A DNA stretch of 64,000 nucleotides from 67-14 sp963698625 (GCA_963698625.1 CAVORK010000007.1:1642005-1706004), one strand, 5' to 3'. Positions 37,740 to 47,331 are shown, counted from the first letter of the stretch. Numbers and translations: made by a program. The notes: a model not told the origin generated them from the letters alone.

Positions 37740-39103
37740 TCAGGCGACCGACGGGGCTTCTGGCAGGCTCTCGAGGGCCCGGTCCATCTCGGCCTCGGAG
37801 AACTCGAGGTCGACCATCTCGCCCGACAGGTAGGACTGGTAGGCAGCCAGGTCGAGGTGTCCGTGGCCGCAGAGGTTGAACAGGATCACCCGCTCGTCGC
37901 CCTCCTGCTTGGCCTGCTCGGCCTCGTTGATGACCGCGCGGATCGCATGGGTCGGTTCCGGTGCCGGGATGATGCCCTCGGCCCGGGCGAAAGTGATCGC
38001 CGCGGCAAAGGCCTCGGTCTGCGGAATCGCCTGAGCTTCGACCAGACCCTCCTTGACCAGGGCCCCGAGGATCGGTGCGACGCCGTGGTAGCGGAGGCCG
38101 CCGGCGTGAACCGGGGGTGGCACGAAATCGTGGCCGAGGGTGTAGGTCGGCATCAGCGGGGTCATGCCGACCGTGTCGCCGAAGTCGTAGGCGTAGACGC
38201 CCTTGGTCATGGTCGGGCAGGCCGCCGGCTCGACCCCGATGAACCTGGTGTCGAGGCCTTCCTTCAGCTTCTTCCTGAGCAGCGGGAATGCGATTCCGGC
38301 GAAGTTCGAGCCGCCGCCGACGCAGCCGACCACGACGTCGGGGTACTCGCCGGCCATCTCGAGCTGGGCGATCGCTTCCTGGCCGATCACGGTCTGGTGC
38401 AGACAGACGTGGTTGAGCACGGAGCCGAGTGCGTACTTGGTGTCCTCGCTGGCGACCGCCACCTCGACCGCCTCGGAGATCGCGATGCCGAGCGAGCCGG
38501 TCGTGTGCTCGGCCTGCGAGCGGCCGGCCTCGGTCAGCTGGGACGGGCTGCGGTGAACGCTCGCACCCCAGGTCTCCATCATCGCCCGGCGGTACGGCTT
38601 CTGGTCGTAGCTGGCGCCGACCATGAAGACCTCGCATTCGAGACCGAACATCTCGCAGGCGAGCGCGAGCGAGGAGCCCCACTGGCCGGCGCCGGTCTCG
38701 GTCGACGAGCTTCTTCACGCCCTCCTGCTTGTTGTACCAGGCCTGCGGGATCGCGCTGTTGGGCTTGTGGGATCCGGCCGGGGAGACTCCTTCGTACTTG
38801 TAGTAGATGTGGGCCGGGGTGTCGAGCGCCTTCTCGAAGGCGACGCGCCCTGAACAGCGGGGTCGGACGCCACAGCCGGTACTTGTCGACGACCTCTTCC
38901 GGGATGTCGATCTGCGGCTCCATCGAGACTTCCTGCTCGATCAGGCCCATCGGGAAGAGCGGCGCAAGGTCCTCCGGGCCCAGCGGCTGGCCGGTTCCGG
39001 GGTTCAGCGGCGGCAGCGGCTCGCCCGGGAGGTCGGCGGCGATGTTCACCCAGTGGTCGGGGATCTGCGACTCGTCGAGCAGGTACTTGAGCTGCTTGTC
39101 CAT
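37740..39103 (-). CDS. trpB2: TrpB2-type tryptophan synthase beta-like PLP enzyme (frame broken near 38,705 and 38,855)
   Basis: About 454 residues when repaired; the long N-terminus ('L-P-G-E-P-L-P-P-L-N-P') and length mark TrpB2 rather than TrpB1. Seen: 'L-W-R-P-T-P-L-F-R-A', PLP lysine in 'S-P-A-G-S-H-K-P-N', 'T-G-A-G-Q-W-G-S-S-L-A', the phosphate loop 'G-C-V-G-G-G-S-N', and 'P-E-P-T-H-A-I'. TrpB2 joins indole and serine, or dephosphorylates phosphoserine-like substrates in some archaea, and does not need TrpA. No trpA, trpC or trpE is in view. It lies 76 bp behind the heliorhodopsin gene on the same strand. Confidence 0.9.
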
Positions 39104-39179
39104 GGTGTGGCTCCTCTTCGAAGGTCTGCGCCGCGCGGCGCCGGTCCGGCCAGTCTAAAGCGCGGAAGGGCCGGGCGGT

Positions 39180-39974
39180 TCAGGCCCCGGCCAGCGCGCC
39201 CTGGTAGACCTGCCAGGCGAGGGCGGTCTTGGCGACGAGGCTGAGGATGATGTAGACGCGCTCGACGAACAGCGGGTCCTTCCAGCGGCCGTTGGCGCGG
39301 TAGCCGAGCCACATGTTCACCGCGAAACCGTTGAACAGGATGAACAGCGAGACGAAGATCCCGTAGACGAAGCCGGCACCCCGTCGCCTTCGGCCGCTGG
39401 CCAGGACGAACTGGATCACGATCGCGATCCAGGGCACCGCACCGACCACGCAGCCGTAGACGAACGGCGACCAGTCGACTTCCTCGCGACCGAGGTTGGC
39501 CCGCTCCATGACCAGGCCGAACAGGATCATCGACGCGTTCACGCCGAAGATCGCCAGCAGGGCGACGACGTCGCTGACCCCGGAGAGCATCGCGATGATC
39601 ACGACCATGATCGAGGCGCTGATCGAGTACTCCCACCAGCGGGCCGGGTTGATGCCACGGGTGATGTTGTTCTCGTACCAGTTCCGGGCGAAGGTGCCGA
39701 CCGCGAAATGGTCGATCGCGGCGAGGGCGAGGAAGAGCGCGACGAGGATGTCGATCCGCAGATCGAAGAGGTCCTTGGTCCCGTACAGGCCGCTGCCCGG
39801 CGCTTCGGTGAGGAACGACCCGATCACCGGCAGCTTGGCCGGCTCGGAAATCAGCAGCAGGATGACCACCTGGACGGCAAAGAAAACCGTGGCGATCAGG
39901 TTCAGTCGATGGAGCCTGGACATCTTTCTCGACTTCGTATCGGCGAGCGCGCCGGCTGGGGTCTCTGGATTCAT
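39180..39974 (-). CDS. Heliorhodopsin
   Basis: 264 residues, seven membrane segments. The signature of the family is clear: 'R-W-W-E-Y-S-I-S-A-S-I-M' with Glu115 in the counter-ion position, 'F-G-V-N-A-S-M-I-L-F-G', 'F-V-Y-G-I-F-V-S-L-F-I-L-F-N', and the retinal Schiff-base lysine Lys249 in 'L-S-L-V-A-K-T-A-L-A-W-Q'. Heliorhodopsins bind retinal with a long photocycle, sit inverted in the membrane (N-terminus inside) and mostly do not pump ions; proposed roles are light sensing or regulation of a partner enzyme. A Met at residue 18 is an alternative start. No retinal-synthesis gene is in view. Confidence 0.93.
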   Translation of the reverse strand: MNPETPAGALADTKSRKMSRLHRLNLIATVFFAVQVVILLLISEPAKLPVIGSFLTEAPGSGLYGTKDLFDLRIDILVALFLALAAIDHFAVGTFARNWYENNITRGINPARWWEYSISASIMVVIIAMLSGVSDVVALLAIFGVNASMILFGLVMERANLGREEVDWSPFVYGCVVGAVPWIAIVIQFVLASGRRRRGAGFVYGIFVSLFILFNGFAVNMWLGYRANGRWKDPLFVERVYIILSLVAKTALAWQVYQGALAGA

Positions 39975-40082
39975 GGAGCGAACACTACCCTGCGTCGCTT
40001 TCCGCGAACCCGGTAATCGCTGCGGAATCCGTGACCTGCGCCGCTAGACTCGACTCACCATTAACGACAGGGAAGGCTTCAG

Positions 40083-40647
40083 ATGAATCGGGTGGGGAAA
40101 CTTAGGCTTGCGACGGCCACCGTCCTGCTTGCCGTCGTCGGTCTGACAGCGGGTCTGGCGAGCGCCGGGGCCGAGCCGGCATCGACCAGGGCAAGAAGGC
40201 GAAGTTCGTACCGAAGAAGTTCAAGGGCAAGTGGTCCGGGACCTGGACGAACCTGACCTTCGACACCAGCGGCAAGGCTTCGATCACGCTCAAGGTCAAG
40301 GGCAGCCGCAGGAAGCCGGTCATGTTCGGCGTCTTCAAGCTCGGCGGCGAGGCTTTCGGGTGCGAGAGCACTCCGCCGCGACCGGTGAAGATGAAGAAGG
40401 GCAAAGGCAGGAACCGATGGAACGCCGGCGGATTCAAGGCCGCCTGGAACAACGGCAAGGGACCGATCAGGATCACCTACAACCATCGCAAGGGCACGAT
40501 CACGCGGCAGTGGCGTCTCACCCTGCACCGCGGCAGTCACCTACTCGTTCACCGGGAAGATGAACTCGCGCTCGGTGAGGGCCACCACCACGATCCTGGC
40601 AACGGAGAGCCTTTCTGGCCAAGTCCAAGCTGACCATGAAGCGGTAG
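40083..40647 (+). CDS. Small secreted basic protein of unknown function (two or three frame breaks)
   Basis: ATG with AGGGAAGG 6 bp upstream. A signal peptide (K-L-R-L-A-T-A-T-V-L-L-A core, A-S-A) is read in the first frame. After a break near 40,180 the mature part is 'F-K-G-K-W-S-G-T-W-T-N', 'K-A-S-I-T-L-K-V-K-G' and 'G-P-I-R-I-T-Y-N-H-R-K-G', a beta-rich basic domain. Further breaks near 40,540 and 40,620 would restore 'T-Y-S-F-T-G-K-M-N-S' and a K-S-K-L-T-M-K-R end at 40645-40647. Divergent from the heliorhodopsin gene. No family assigned. Confidence 0.55.
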
Positions 40648-40678
40648 TCACTTGAAGTACGACCCGGGGGAAGTGACC

Positions 40679-41973
40679 ATGCTGTCCTGGCGCACGCGCT
40701 GGAAGATGATCGAGTACGTCCGCAACTCGATCTGGATCGTGCCGGCGCTCTTCGTACTCGTCGCGATCGCGATGGGTGTCCTGCTGCCAGACATCGATGC
40801 CGAAACAAGCTCCGACATCGGTATCGATTACGGCGCCGCCGCGGCCTCGGGCATGCTCGGGGCGATGGCGGGTGGCATGATCACCTTCACCGGCTTCGTC
40901 TTCTCGATCCTGCTGCTGGCGGTCCAGTTCGGCTCGAGCCAGTTTTCTCCGCGGATGCTGCGCCGCTTCCTGCGCGACCCGACCACGAAGATCTCGCTGG
41001 GGATGTTCATGGCAACCTTCATCTACGCGCTGCTCGTCCTGCGCACGATCGAGCCGGTGGACAACCCCGACTTCATCCCCGACTTCTCGGTCTCGATCTC
41101 GATCCTGATGTTGCTGATCAGCATGTTCCTTTTCCTGCGGCTGATCAGCCAGACGACTCAGGGGCTGCGGGTCGCGGCGGTGGTCAAGACGGTGGGCGAC
41201 GAAGGCGCCGCAGCGATCGTCGATGTCTACCGCGAGCCGGCTCCCGAGCAGGGCGAGTTGCCCCCTTCACCGCTTCCGCCGACTTCGGGAGGGCCGAGAG
41301 TCGTCACCTTCGAAGAAGACTCGGGGATCCTCCAGAGCGTTGACCACAAGGGGCTGGTCGGGCTGGCCGCGGACGCAGGCGTGGTAATCGAGCTCGCAAC
41401 CTCGATCGGCGACTTTGTCGTGACTGGCAGTCCGCTGTTCCGGGTGCACGGAGACGGCACTGTCGACGAAGACAGGCTGCGCCGCTCAGCCGCCGTCGGC
41501 GACGAGCGCAACATGCGACAGGACCCGGCTTTTGTCTTCAGGCTGCTGGCCGACATCTCCTCGAAGGCGCTCTCGCCCGGTGTCAACGATCCGACCACCT
41601 CGGTCCAGGCCCTGGACCAGATCGAACTGCTGCTGCGCACAGTCGCCGCGACGCAAGCTGCTCCCAGGTGAAGCCAGCGACCGGTTCGGCAACGTGCGGC
41701 TGGTCTACCCGGCACCCTCCTGGGAGGACTTCCTCAGCATCGGCCTCGACGAAACCACGGCTTTTCGGTGCCGACTCGATCCAGATAATGAGGAGGCTGC
41801 GGGCGCTGCTCGAAGACCTGCTCGAAGCGGTGCCGGATTTCCGGCGCCCGGCGGTCGAGGAGCAGATCGCGATGCTGGAAGCCAGCGTCGAGCGCAGCTT
41901 CATCGGTTCTGCTGACCTGCTTTCCGCGGGAACCCGCGACCGTCAGGGCATCGGCTCGCCCGGCCAGATCTGA
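40679..41973 (+). CDS. DUF2254 membrane protein, copy 1 (two frame breaks near the C-terminus)
   Basis: ATG 40679 after GGGGG at 8 bp. Four N-terminal membrane segments including 'M-I-T-F-T-G-F-V-F-S-I-L-L-L' and 'Q-F-G-S-S-Q-F-S-P-R', a DUF2254 hallmark, then a soluble domain with 'D-I-S-S-K-A-L-S-P-G-V-N-D-P-T-T'. Breaks near 41,660 and 41,765; the last frame ends at 41973. About 430 residues when repaired. Function unknown. A second, intact member lies at 47332-48636. Confidence 0.8.
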
Positions 41974-41993
41974 CCGCGCCTCCAGTCGGCGAA

Positions 41994-42908
41994 TCAGAAA
42001 CTGACGCAGTCGCTCGTGCAGCGCCACTCGCGGAACTGGCCGGACCAGTTCCATCGCTCGCGATGCTCGCGACCGTCAGGAGAGTGACCGCTGGTCCGGA
42101 CCACTACGAGGGTGGCGGTGCGGCCGCTGCGGCGCACGACGCGTACCCGGTCGCCGCCTATCCCCTGGAGCTTCGAGAACCGGGCGCGGTTCCGACGCTG
42201 GCGGAACAGCGAAAGCACCTCACCCACCGAAGGGGTTATCGAGTCGCGCACAGCGATTTCGACCCGGCCGTCGCGATTGAGGTCGCCGACCCACGCTTTG
42301 CGCAGTCCGGAACTGGCGGCACCCGCGCTCACGCTGACACGCCTTCTCTGAACGAGCACCCAGCGACCGCCGCGGCGATCCCGCGTTTCGAACCAGGTCA
42401 CCGGCGACTGTCCGGACGGGCGGTTGTATACGAGGATTTTCTCCTTCCGCCGGTCCCGGTCGAGATTGGCTCTGAAGATCCGTAGCCGATTGGCTCCCGG
42501 CGCCAACCGCGGTCCCTGGCTGCTTCCCCGGTCGAACTTGAGCGACTGAACCGGGATGCATCCTCCTCCACCGACGGGCAGATAGGAAATCCGGCGACGC
42601 TTCTTGCGCAGAACAAGCCGATTGCTTACGAACTTGCCCCGCCACCCTGAGGTGAGGTTCCCCTTGATGCACCGTCTGATTATTTTGCGCGCCCTGAAGC
42701 AGCGCACGTACTTTGTTCGCACGGCGATCGCCCCGCCGCCACCTTCCGGCTTGAAACTGACCACGACCTTGTGGCAGCGACGCGACTGGTCGCCGCCTGA
42801 GGCCTGCGCCTCCGGTTTCGGGGCGATCGTCAGAACGAGAAAGCCCAACAGCAGCGATGCCAGGAATAAAGGCCTGAGCCTTCCTGTTAAGACTGATTCC
42901 GGTTCCAT
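41994..42908 (-). CDS. Secreted basic protein with FG-GAP/VCBS-like segment
   Basis: 304 residues from ATG 42908, with GGAG 6 bp upstream; an open extension to 42923 is less likely. Signal peptide with a strong Leu core ending near A-Q-A-S. The middle is rich in Arg/Lys/Gly and has several Cys. The C-terminal half contains 'I-F-R-A-N-L-D-R-D-R-R' and 'W-V-G-D-L-N-R-D-G-R-V-E-I', the D-x-N/D-x-D-G calcium-loop pattern of FG-GAP/VCBS repeats. Probably extracellular; function unknown. Confidence 0.65.
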   Translation of the reverse strand: MEPESVLTGRLRPLFLASLLLGFLVLTIAPKPEAQASGGDQSRRCHKVVVSFKPEGGGGAIAVRTKYVRCFRARKIIRRCIKGNLTSGWRGKFVSNRLVLRKKRRRISYLPVGGGGCIPVQSLKFDRGSSQGPRLAPGANRLRIFRANLDRDRRKEKILVYNRPSGQSPVTWFETRDRRGGRWVLVQRRRVSVSAGAASSGLRKAWVGDLNRDGRVEIAVRDSITPSVGEVLSLFRQRRNRARFSKLQGIGGDRVRVVRRSGRTATLVVVRTSGHSPDGREHRERWNWSGQFREWRCTSDCVSF

Positions 42909-43090
42909 ACGCGTCTCCTTCAATCTTCATGATTTCGGTGGCACGCACATCGGCACGTTCCAGCCGCGTAACCGGAATTGTTTCACCGCCGGCCAATGGT
43001 TTCCACCGGGTTAAATACGGATTTCCGGATCGTGGCCGGCACCCGCGACCGCCGGGGACGGGACCGTCTCGCTGAGCTGCGGCGGGGAAG

Positions 43091-43600
43091 TCAGTCCGGG
43101 ATGCTGCCGCTCGGCTGGATCACGGCCCAGTTGGCGCCGTACTGGATCACGTTGTGGCAGAAGACCTGGCCGGGAAGCTCGTCGTAGTAGTAATAGAGCG
43201 GCCTGCCGTTGTAGGTGACCTGCCTGGCTCCACCACGGCGCCTGGTCGTTCCGAGCAGCTTCTGCTTGACGCCGCCGATCGCCTTCGGCTTGCCCTTCTT
43301 CTTGCCCTTGGTCAGCACTGGCGGCCAGCCGTGGGCGCAGCCTCCATAGCACTTGCTCTTCTTCGACTTTTCCTTCTCGAAGATGTAGATCGCCTGACCG
43401 TTCTTGCTGAAGAGCATCTTGCCGTAGGCCGAATCTCCGGCCTTGATCCGGATGTTCTTCTTCGCCTTGAAGCGCTTGTCAACCGAAGCTGAAGCTGAGC
43501 TCTTCTGTGCAGCGGCCCCGGGAGAGGCCGCGATCGGTGAGGCGGCGACAGCTCCGACGAGCAGGGCTGCAGATACGGCTGCGAGAGCCAGGCGCTTCAC
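43091..43600 (-). CDS. Secreted repeat protein, Lipoprotein_15 (PF03640, Y-x4-D) family
   Basis: 169 residues from GTG 43600, preceded by GGGGGCGAG. A signal peptide (K-R-L-A-L-A-A-V then A-S-P) leads to the domain with 'Y-G-K-M-L-F-S-K-N-G-Q-A-I-Y-I-F', 'C-Y-G-G-C-A-H-G-W-P-P-V' and 'N-G-R-P-L-Y-Y-Y-Y-D-E-L-P-G'. This is the two-repeat pattern of COG4315/PF03640 secreted proteins, with W-P-P and paired Cys. Their role is unknown but they often occur with cupredoxins and redox proteins, as here. Confidence 0.85.
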   Translation of the reverse strand: MKRLALAAVSAALLVGAVAASPIAASPGAAAQKSSASASVDKRFKAKKNIRIKAGDSAYGKMLFSKNGQAIYIFEKEKSKKSKCYGGCAHGWPPVLTKGKKKGKPKAIGGVKQKLLGTTRRRGGARQVTYNGRPLYYYYDELPGQVFCHNVIQYGANWAVIQPSGSIPD

Positions 43601-43703
43601 AGGCTCGCCCCCGGAAAACATGAAGCTACGTTCTTGAATTTCATACCGCCAGCATGGCAGATCGCCCCGACCGGCCCTGAATGCGTTGCCGGATCCAGGC
43701 GGG

Positions 43704-45434
43704 CTAGGAGCCGGGCTTGACCACCCGGATCGCCCCGCGCATCAGCGGGTGGATCCGGCAGTAGAACGTATGCGTGCCGACCGGCATGTACTTCGGCGTG
43801 GACCATGTATCGCGGTTGACCGTAGGTGCCGGACCGAGCCCGAGCTGACCTGAATCGAACTGGAATTCCCCGTCCGGTATCGGGTAAGAAATGCCGGTTG
43901 ACTTGTTACAGGGCGACTTGCAGGAAGTCAGCGAGTGCCAGATCTGGTTCGACTGGTCGCTGGCGCCGAGCTGGAAGGTGATCTGCTCGCCCTGCTCGAC
44001 GATCGGGGGGCGTCCGACCGCTCCGGGGATCCGGAAGTCTCCGGCCTCGTAGGTGTAGCCGCCGATCATCAGTGGCGAGGACGGAGAAATGCCGTCCGGC
44101 AGGCGACTGGCATCCGCAAAGCCCGTGGTGTTCTTGCCTCCGTGGTCGCTGTTCTCCTCGAAATGCCCATGGTTCAGCACGCCGCGGTAGTTGACTTTCT
44201 TCCGGTAGGGGTCGCGGCCGGCGACGTCAGCGTCAGCCATGTAGACCACGTTGATTCCCATCGACTCGGGCCAGGAGGCGAGCTTTGTTTCGTAGGTCGT
44301 CTGAAGCTCGAGCGTATCGCCGGCCTTGACCGCAACCCGCCAGTCGGGCCTGGTTCCGACCATCGCGACATCCCAGGAAACGGGGCGACGATCGCCGAAG
44401 TAGTGAGCCTGAGAAGTGAAAAGCTCAACCCGGTTGCCCTTCACGGAAGGCTGCTTCGAACGGCAGGTGCGGATCTGCTTCTGCTTCTTCCTGAAGGCCC
44501 GCTTCTTGCCTTGGCTCCACTTCTTCTTCTGCCTGCGGGTCATCGACTTCGGCTTGCGGCACCTCGGGCCGGCGTACTTTGCGCCGTCCCGGTTCAGATA
44601 CAGCTCGGTCGAGAGCCCTCCCGTGTGCACATGCCCGATCGTCTGGACCAGCACGCCGTCACGATCCACGGTCCACTCATTCTCTTTCGGACCGCTGCCG
44701 TAGGGGTTGCTCGCATCGGCGGGATAGGTGAACTCTCCGTCCTTGCCACCGCTGCCACGGTCGACATCGAAGACCGGGTAGTTGACACCGTTCTCCACGT
44801 CCATCCAGATCGGCCTGACCGGCTCGATTCCCTCGGCCAGTGGCGAGTCGTCCGGGATGAAGTCGACGGTGTAGGTGATGTAGAGCTCCATCGCTTCCGG
44901 CACCAGGTTGTGGATCATGTGATTGAGGATCCATGTATCGGTCTTTTCGTAGCGGTAGCCGAAGCCGGGAGGAAGCTCCATCGCAGTCTTCTCTTCACCG
45001 GTCGCGTAGAAGCGCTCCGGGAAAGCGGCACCGACCTGCTGGTCGGTCGCATCGTCGCGGTTGGAGTTGAGCCAGACCCCGTGGTGGAACATGACCTTGC
45101 TCGACAACGGGATCGATCCGTCCGGGCGGACCAGGTTGGGTTCGATCCGGGTGATCCAGCCGTTCTCTGACGGCCTCTGGAGTCCGAAAATCGGGTCGTA
45201 GTCGATCCGGTTCTGCCCGGAGGTCACCTGGAGGGGGCCGTTGTTCTCGCCGACGTAGTAGGTGATTCGCTCGACGCCGTTCGGCAGGATCACTTTCTCG
45301 GGCTGGACGATCGCTTTCGAGGAGGGGGCGACGATCATCATCAGCGTCGCCACCAGGATGGTCGCCATCGCTGCAAGCAAGGCAAAGCGGCCGCTTCGAC
45401 CGGCCACCTGAACTGACTCCACCCTCTGATCCAT
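43704..45434 (-). CDS. Secreted protein with C-terminal cupredoxin-like domain
   Basis: 576 residues from ATG 45434, with GGGGAG upstream. Signal or anchor segment at residues 17-38. The middle contains many His and acidic residues ('F-H-H-G-V-W', 'N-H-M-I-H-N-L', 'G-H-V-H-T-G-G', 'H-G-H-F-E-E-N') that could bind metal, interrupted by a Lys/Arg/Gln-rich insertion with paired Cys (about 320-350). The end 'H-T-F-Y-C-R-I-H-P-L-M-R-G' has the C-x2-H-x3-M spacing of type-1 copper ligands, with an earlier His in 'I-W-H-S-L-T-S'. Oxidase or copper-binding role inferred. The same domain type follows upstream. Confidence 0.7.
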   Translation of the reverse strand: MDQRVESVQVAGRSGRFALLAAMATILVATLMMIVAPSSKAIVQPEKVILPNGVERITYYVGENNGPLQVTSGQNRIDYDPIFGLQRPSENGWITRIEPNLVRPDGSIPLSSKVMFHHGVWLNSNRDDATDQQVGAAFPERFYATGEEKTAMELPPGFGYRYEKTDTWILNHMIHNLVPEAMELYITYTVDFIPDDSPLAEGIEPVRPIWMDVENGVNYPVFDVDRGSGGKDGEFTYPADASNPYGSGPKENEWTVDRDGVLVQTIGHVHTGGLSTELYLNRDGAKYAGPRCRKPKSMTRRQKKKWSQGKKRAFRKKQKQIRTCRSKQPSVKGNRVELFTSQAHYFGDRRPVSWDVAMVGTRPDWRVAVKAGDTLELQTTYETKLASWPESMGINVVYMADADVAGRDPYRKKVNYRGVLNHGHFEENSDHGGKNTTGFADASRLPDGISPSSPLMIGGYTYEAGDFRIPGAVGRPPIVEQGEQITFQLGASDQSNQIWHSLTSCKSPCNKSTGISYPIPDGEFQFDSGQLGLGPAPTVNRDTWSTPKYMPVGTHTFYCRIHPLMRGAIRVVKPGS

Positions 45435-45523
45435 CACTTCTCCCCTGGTAGTTGGCGCAGACTCTCCACAAAGCCCGCACGGAAGAATCTACCGTAACGG
45501 CAGGTCCGGCGTGGCAATTCCAC

Positions 45524-46237
45524 TCAGCGCAGCTTGCGCTTGGCCGACGACGGCTTGCCGAAGGCCACTGTGCCGACGGCCGAGATCGCGACCTTGCGGC
45601 CCTTGGCCAATGCCTTCTTGCCGGCACCGGTGAGTTTGAGCTTGACCGTGCGGCCGGCTCCGGCGGTCAGCGAGAGCTTCGATGACGAGGTGACCGACTT
45701 CTTGCCCTTCCTGGCGCGAATGCTGATCCCCTGGCTGGCCGTTGTGGCCTTGACCCGGACCTTGAGCTTGCCGCTCTTGCGGACCTTTTTCAGCGGCTGG
45801 GCCGGGATCGAAACCCTGATCGACGGCCTCGCCACAACGGTCCCCTTGTCGCCGTCAACCACCAGTTCGCCGCTCATGCCCGACCCGTGGAGAGTGCAGA
45901 AGAACGGGTAGGTCCCGGCTTTGAGGTACTGGGCTCCGGCGACCGGAGTCGTGCTGTCGGCACCGACTGTCTGCGAGCGAAACAGCGCGCCGCCGTCGGG
46001 GCCGGTTGAAGTTGAGGTGACGTTGTGCGGGTTCGCATCGACCGGGTTCACGAAAAGCGGGATCTCACCGAGGTCCTGGAAGAAGGGGCCCGAGACGAAG
46101 GTGCAGCACTCCTTCTCGGCGACGATCGAGTCCGCGGCGGACGCCGGACCAGCACCAAGCAGGAGCGTCAAAGCTCCAGCTGCCAGCAACGATCCGATTC
46201 CCCTGCTCAACATTCCCATGGGGACATCATTGCGCAT
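45524..46237 (-). CDS. Secreted plastocyanin/azurin-type cupredoxin with basic C-terminal domain
   Basis: 237 residues. Signal peptide to about residue 34 (A-S-A-A-D). The cupredoxin domain has a ligand His in 'N-P-H-N-V-T-S' and the C-terminal cluster 'F-F-C-T-L-H-G-S-G-M-S-G' (Cys, His, Met), so a type-1 copper site is complete. The last 100 residues are Lys/Ser/Thr-rich beta-type sequence ('L-K-V-R-V-K-A', 'V-K-L-K-L-T-G-A-G-K-K') common in exported proteins of this genome. Start uncertain (ATGs at 46237, 46219, 46213). Probably an extracytoplasmic electron carrier. Confidence 0.82.
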   Translation of the reverse strand: MRNDVPMGMLSRGIGSLLAAGALTLLLGAGPASAADSIVAEKECCTFVSGPFFQDLGEIPLFVNPVDANPHNVTSTSTGPDGGALFRSQTVGADSTTPVAGAQYLKAGTYPFFCTLHGSGMSGELVVDGDKGTVVARPSIRVSIPAQPLKKVRKSGKLKVRVKATTASQGISIRARKGKKSVTSSSKLSLTAGAGRTVKLKLTGAGKKALAKGRKVAISAVGTVAFGKPSSAKRKLR

Positions 46238-46300
46238 CGAGCCTGTTCAGTCCATTCGATCGCCTTGCACCGCCCCGGACCTGAGGCCTATGTTGTGCCA

Positions 46301-47020
46301 ATGGAAGGCGACGGCGCTCACGGATTTTCCGGGCTGAAGGCCCTGTTCATCAACTGCACGCTGAAGCCTTCCCCGCAGACCTCGCATACCCAGGGTCTGG
46401 CTGATCGCTCAATCGCGATCATGGAGAAGCTCGGCGTATCGGTCGAGACAGTCCGGGCCGTGGACCACGAGATCGCCCCCGGCGTCTATCCGGACATGCG
46501 TGACCACGGCGCGGTCGGCGACGACTGGCCCGGGATCCAGGAGAAGGTCATGGCCGCTGACGTACTGGTACTCATGACCCCGATCTGGCTCGGAGAGAAG
46601 TCCTCCGTCTGCACCCGGGTGATCGAGCGGCTGTATGGCAGCTCCGGCGAGCTGAACCAGGCCGGACAGTACGCCTACTACGGGCGGGTCGGGGGCTGTC
46701 TTGTGACCGGCAACGAAGACGGTGCCAAGCACTGCGCGATGAACGTGCTCTACTCGCTTCAGCACCTCGGCTACACGATCCCGCCCCAGGCCGATGCCGC
46801 CTGGCTCGGTGAAGCAGGACCTGGCCCCAGCTATCTGGATGAAGGCTCGGGCGGACCCGAGAACGACTTCACCAACCGCAATACGACCTTCATGACCTGG
46901 AATCTGCTCCACGCGGCCCGGCTCCTGCGAGACGCCGGAGGCTTCCCGGTCGGAGGCAACCAGCGCCCGGACTGGGATGACGGCGAACGCTTCGGTTTCG
47001 AAAATCCCGAATACCGCTGA
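46301..47020 (+). CDS. Flavodoxin-fold NAD(P)H-dependent oxidoreductase (NADPH-dependent FMN reductase type)
   Basis: 239 residues from ATG 46301. 'A-L-F-I-N-C-T-L-K-P-S-P-Q-T-S-H-T' is the FMN-phosphate loop region, then 'L-V-L-M-T-P-I-W-L-G-E-K-S-S' (flavin ring contact) and 'V-G-G-C-L-V-T-G-N-E-D-G-A-K'. Soluble, flavodoxin fold. The frame is open further upstream (to 46025) but overlaps the divergent cupredoxin gene and lacks family-like sequence. Reduces FMN or small quinones; substrate not predicted. Confidence 0.85.
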   Translation: MEGDGAHGFSGLKALFINCTLKPSPQTSHTQGLADRSIAIMEKLGVSVETVRAVDHEIAPGVYPDMRDHGAVGDDWPGIQEKVMAADVLVLMTPIWLGEKSSVCTRVIERLYGSSGELNQAGQYAYYGRVGGCLVTGNEDGAKHCAMNVLYSLQHLGYTIPPQADAAWLGEAGPGPSYLDEGSGGPENDFTNRNTTFMTWNLLHAARLLRDAGGFPVGGNQRPDWDDGERFGFENPEYR

Positions 47021-47070
47021 ATAGTCAAGTCCGAAACAGAAGCCGCCGAACCCGCTTGTAGGCTCCTTCC

Positions 47071-47298
47071 ATGTACGTATCTTTCGGAGGTCCCATCTTC
47101 CTGATCGCAGTCGGTGCAATCCTGCGCTACGCGACCAACATCACCGTCTCCGGCGTGGACATGGACACGGTCGGCCTGATCCTGATGATCGCCGGTGTCG
47201 TGACTCTGGTGCTGTCGTTCACCGTGGCGATGATGAACCGTAACGACAGGAATGCCGGCGGCGGCAATCCGCCGACGAACCGCCCGCCCCCGCGCTGA
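47071..47298 (+). CDS. Small membrane protein, DUF6458-like
   Basis: 75 residues, two membrane helices (about 3-18 and 33-54) joined by 'T-N-I-T-V-S-G-V-D-M-D-T-V-G', then a polar tail rich in Asn, Gly and Pro. This arrangement, with 'G-L-I-L-M-I-A-G-V-V', matches small actinobacterial DUF6458 proteins. Function unknown. Confidence 0.75.
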   Translation: MYVSFGGPIFLIAVGAILRYATNITVSGVDMDTVGLILMIAGVVTLVLSFTVAMMNRNDRNAGGGNPPTNRPPPR

Positions 47299-47331
47299 TC
47301 AGCCGCTGGAGCGCCGAGCCGGGAGGGCCGC

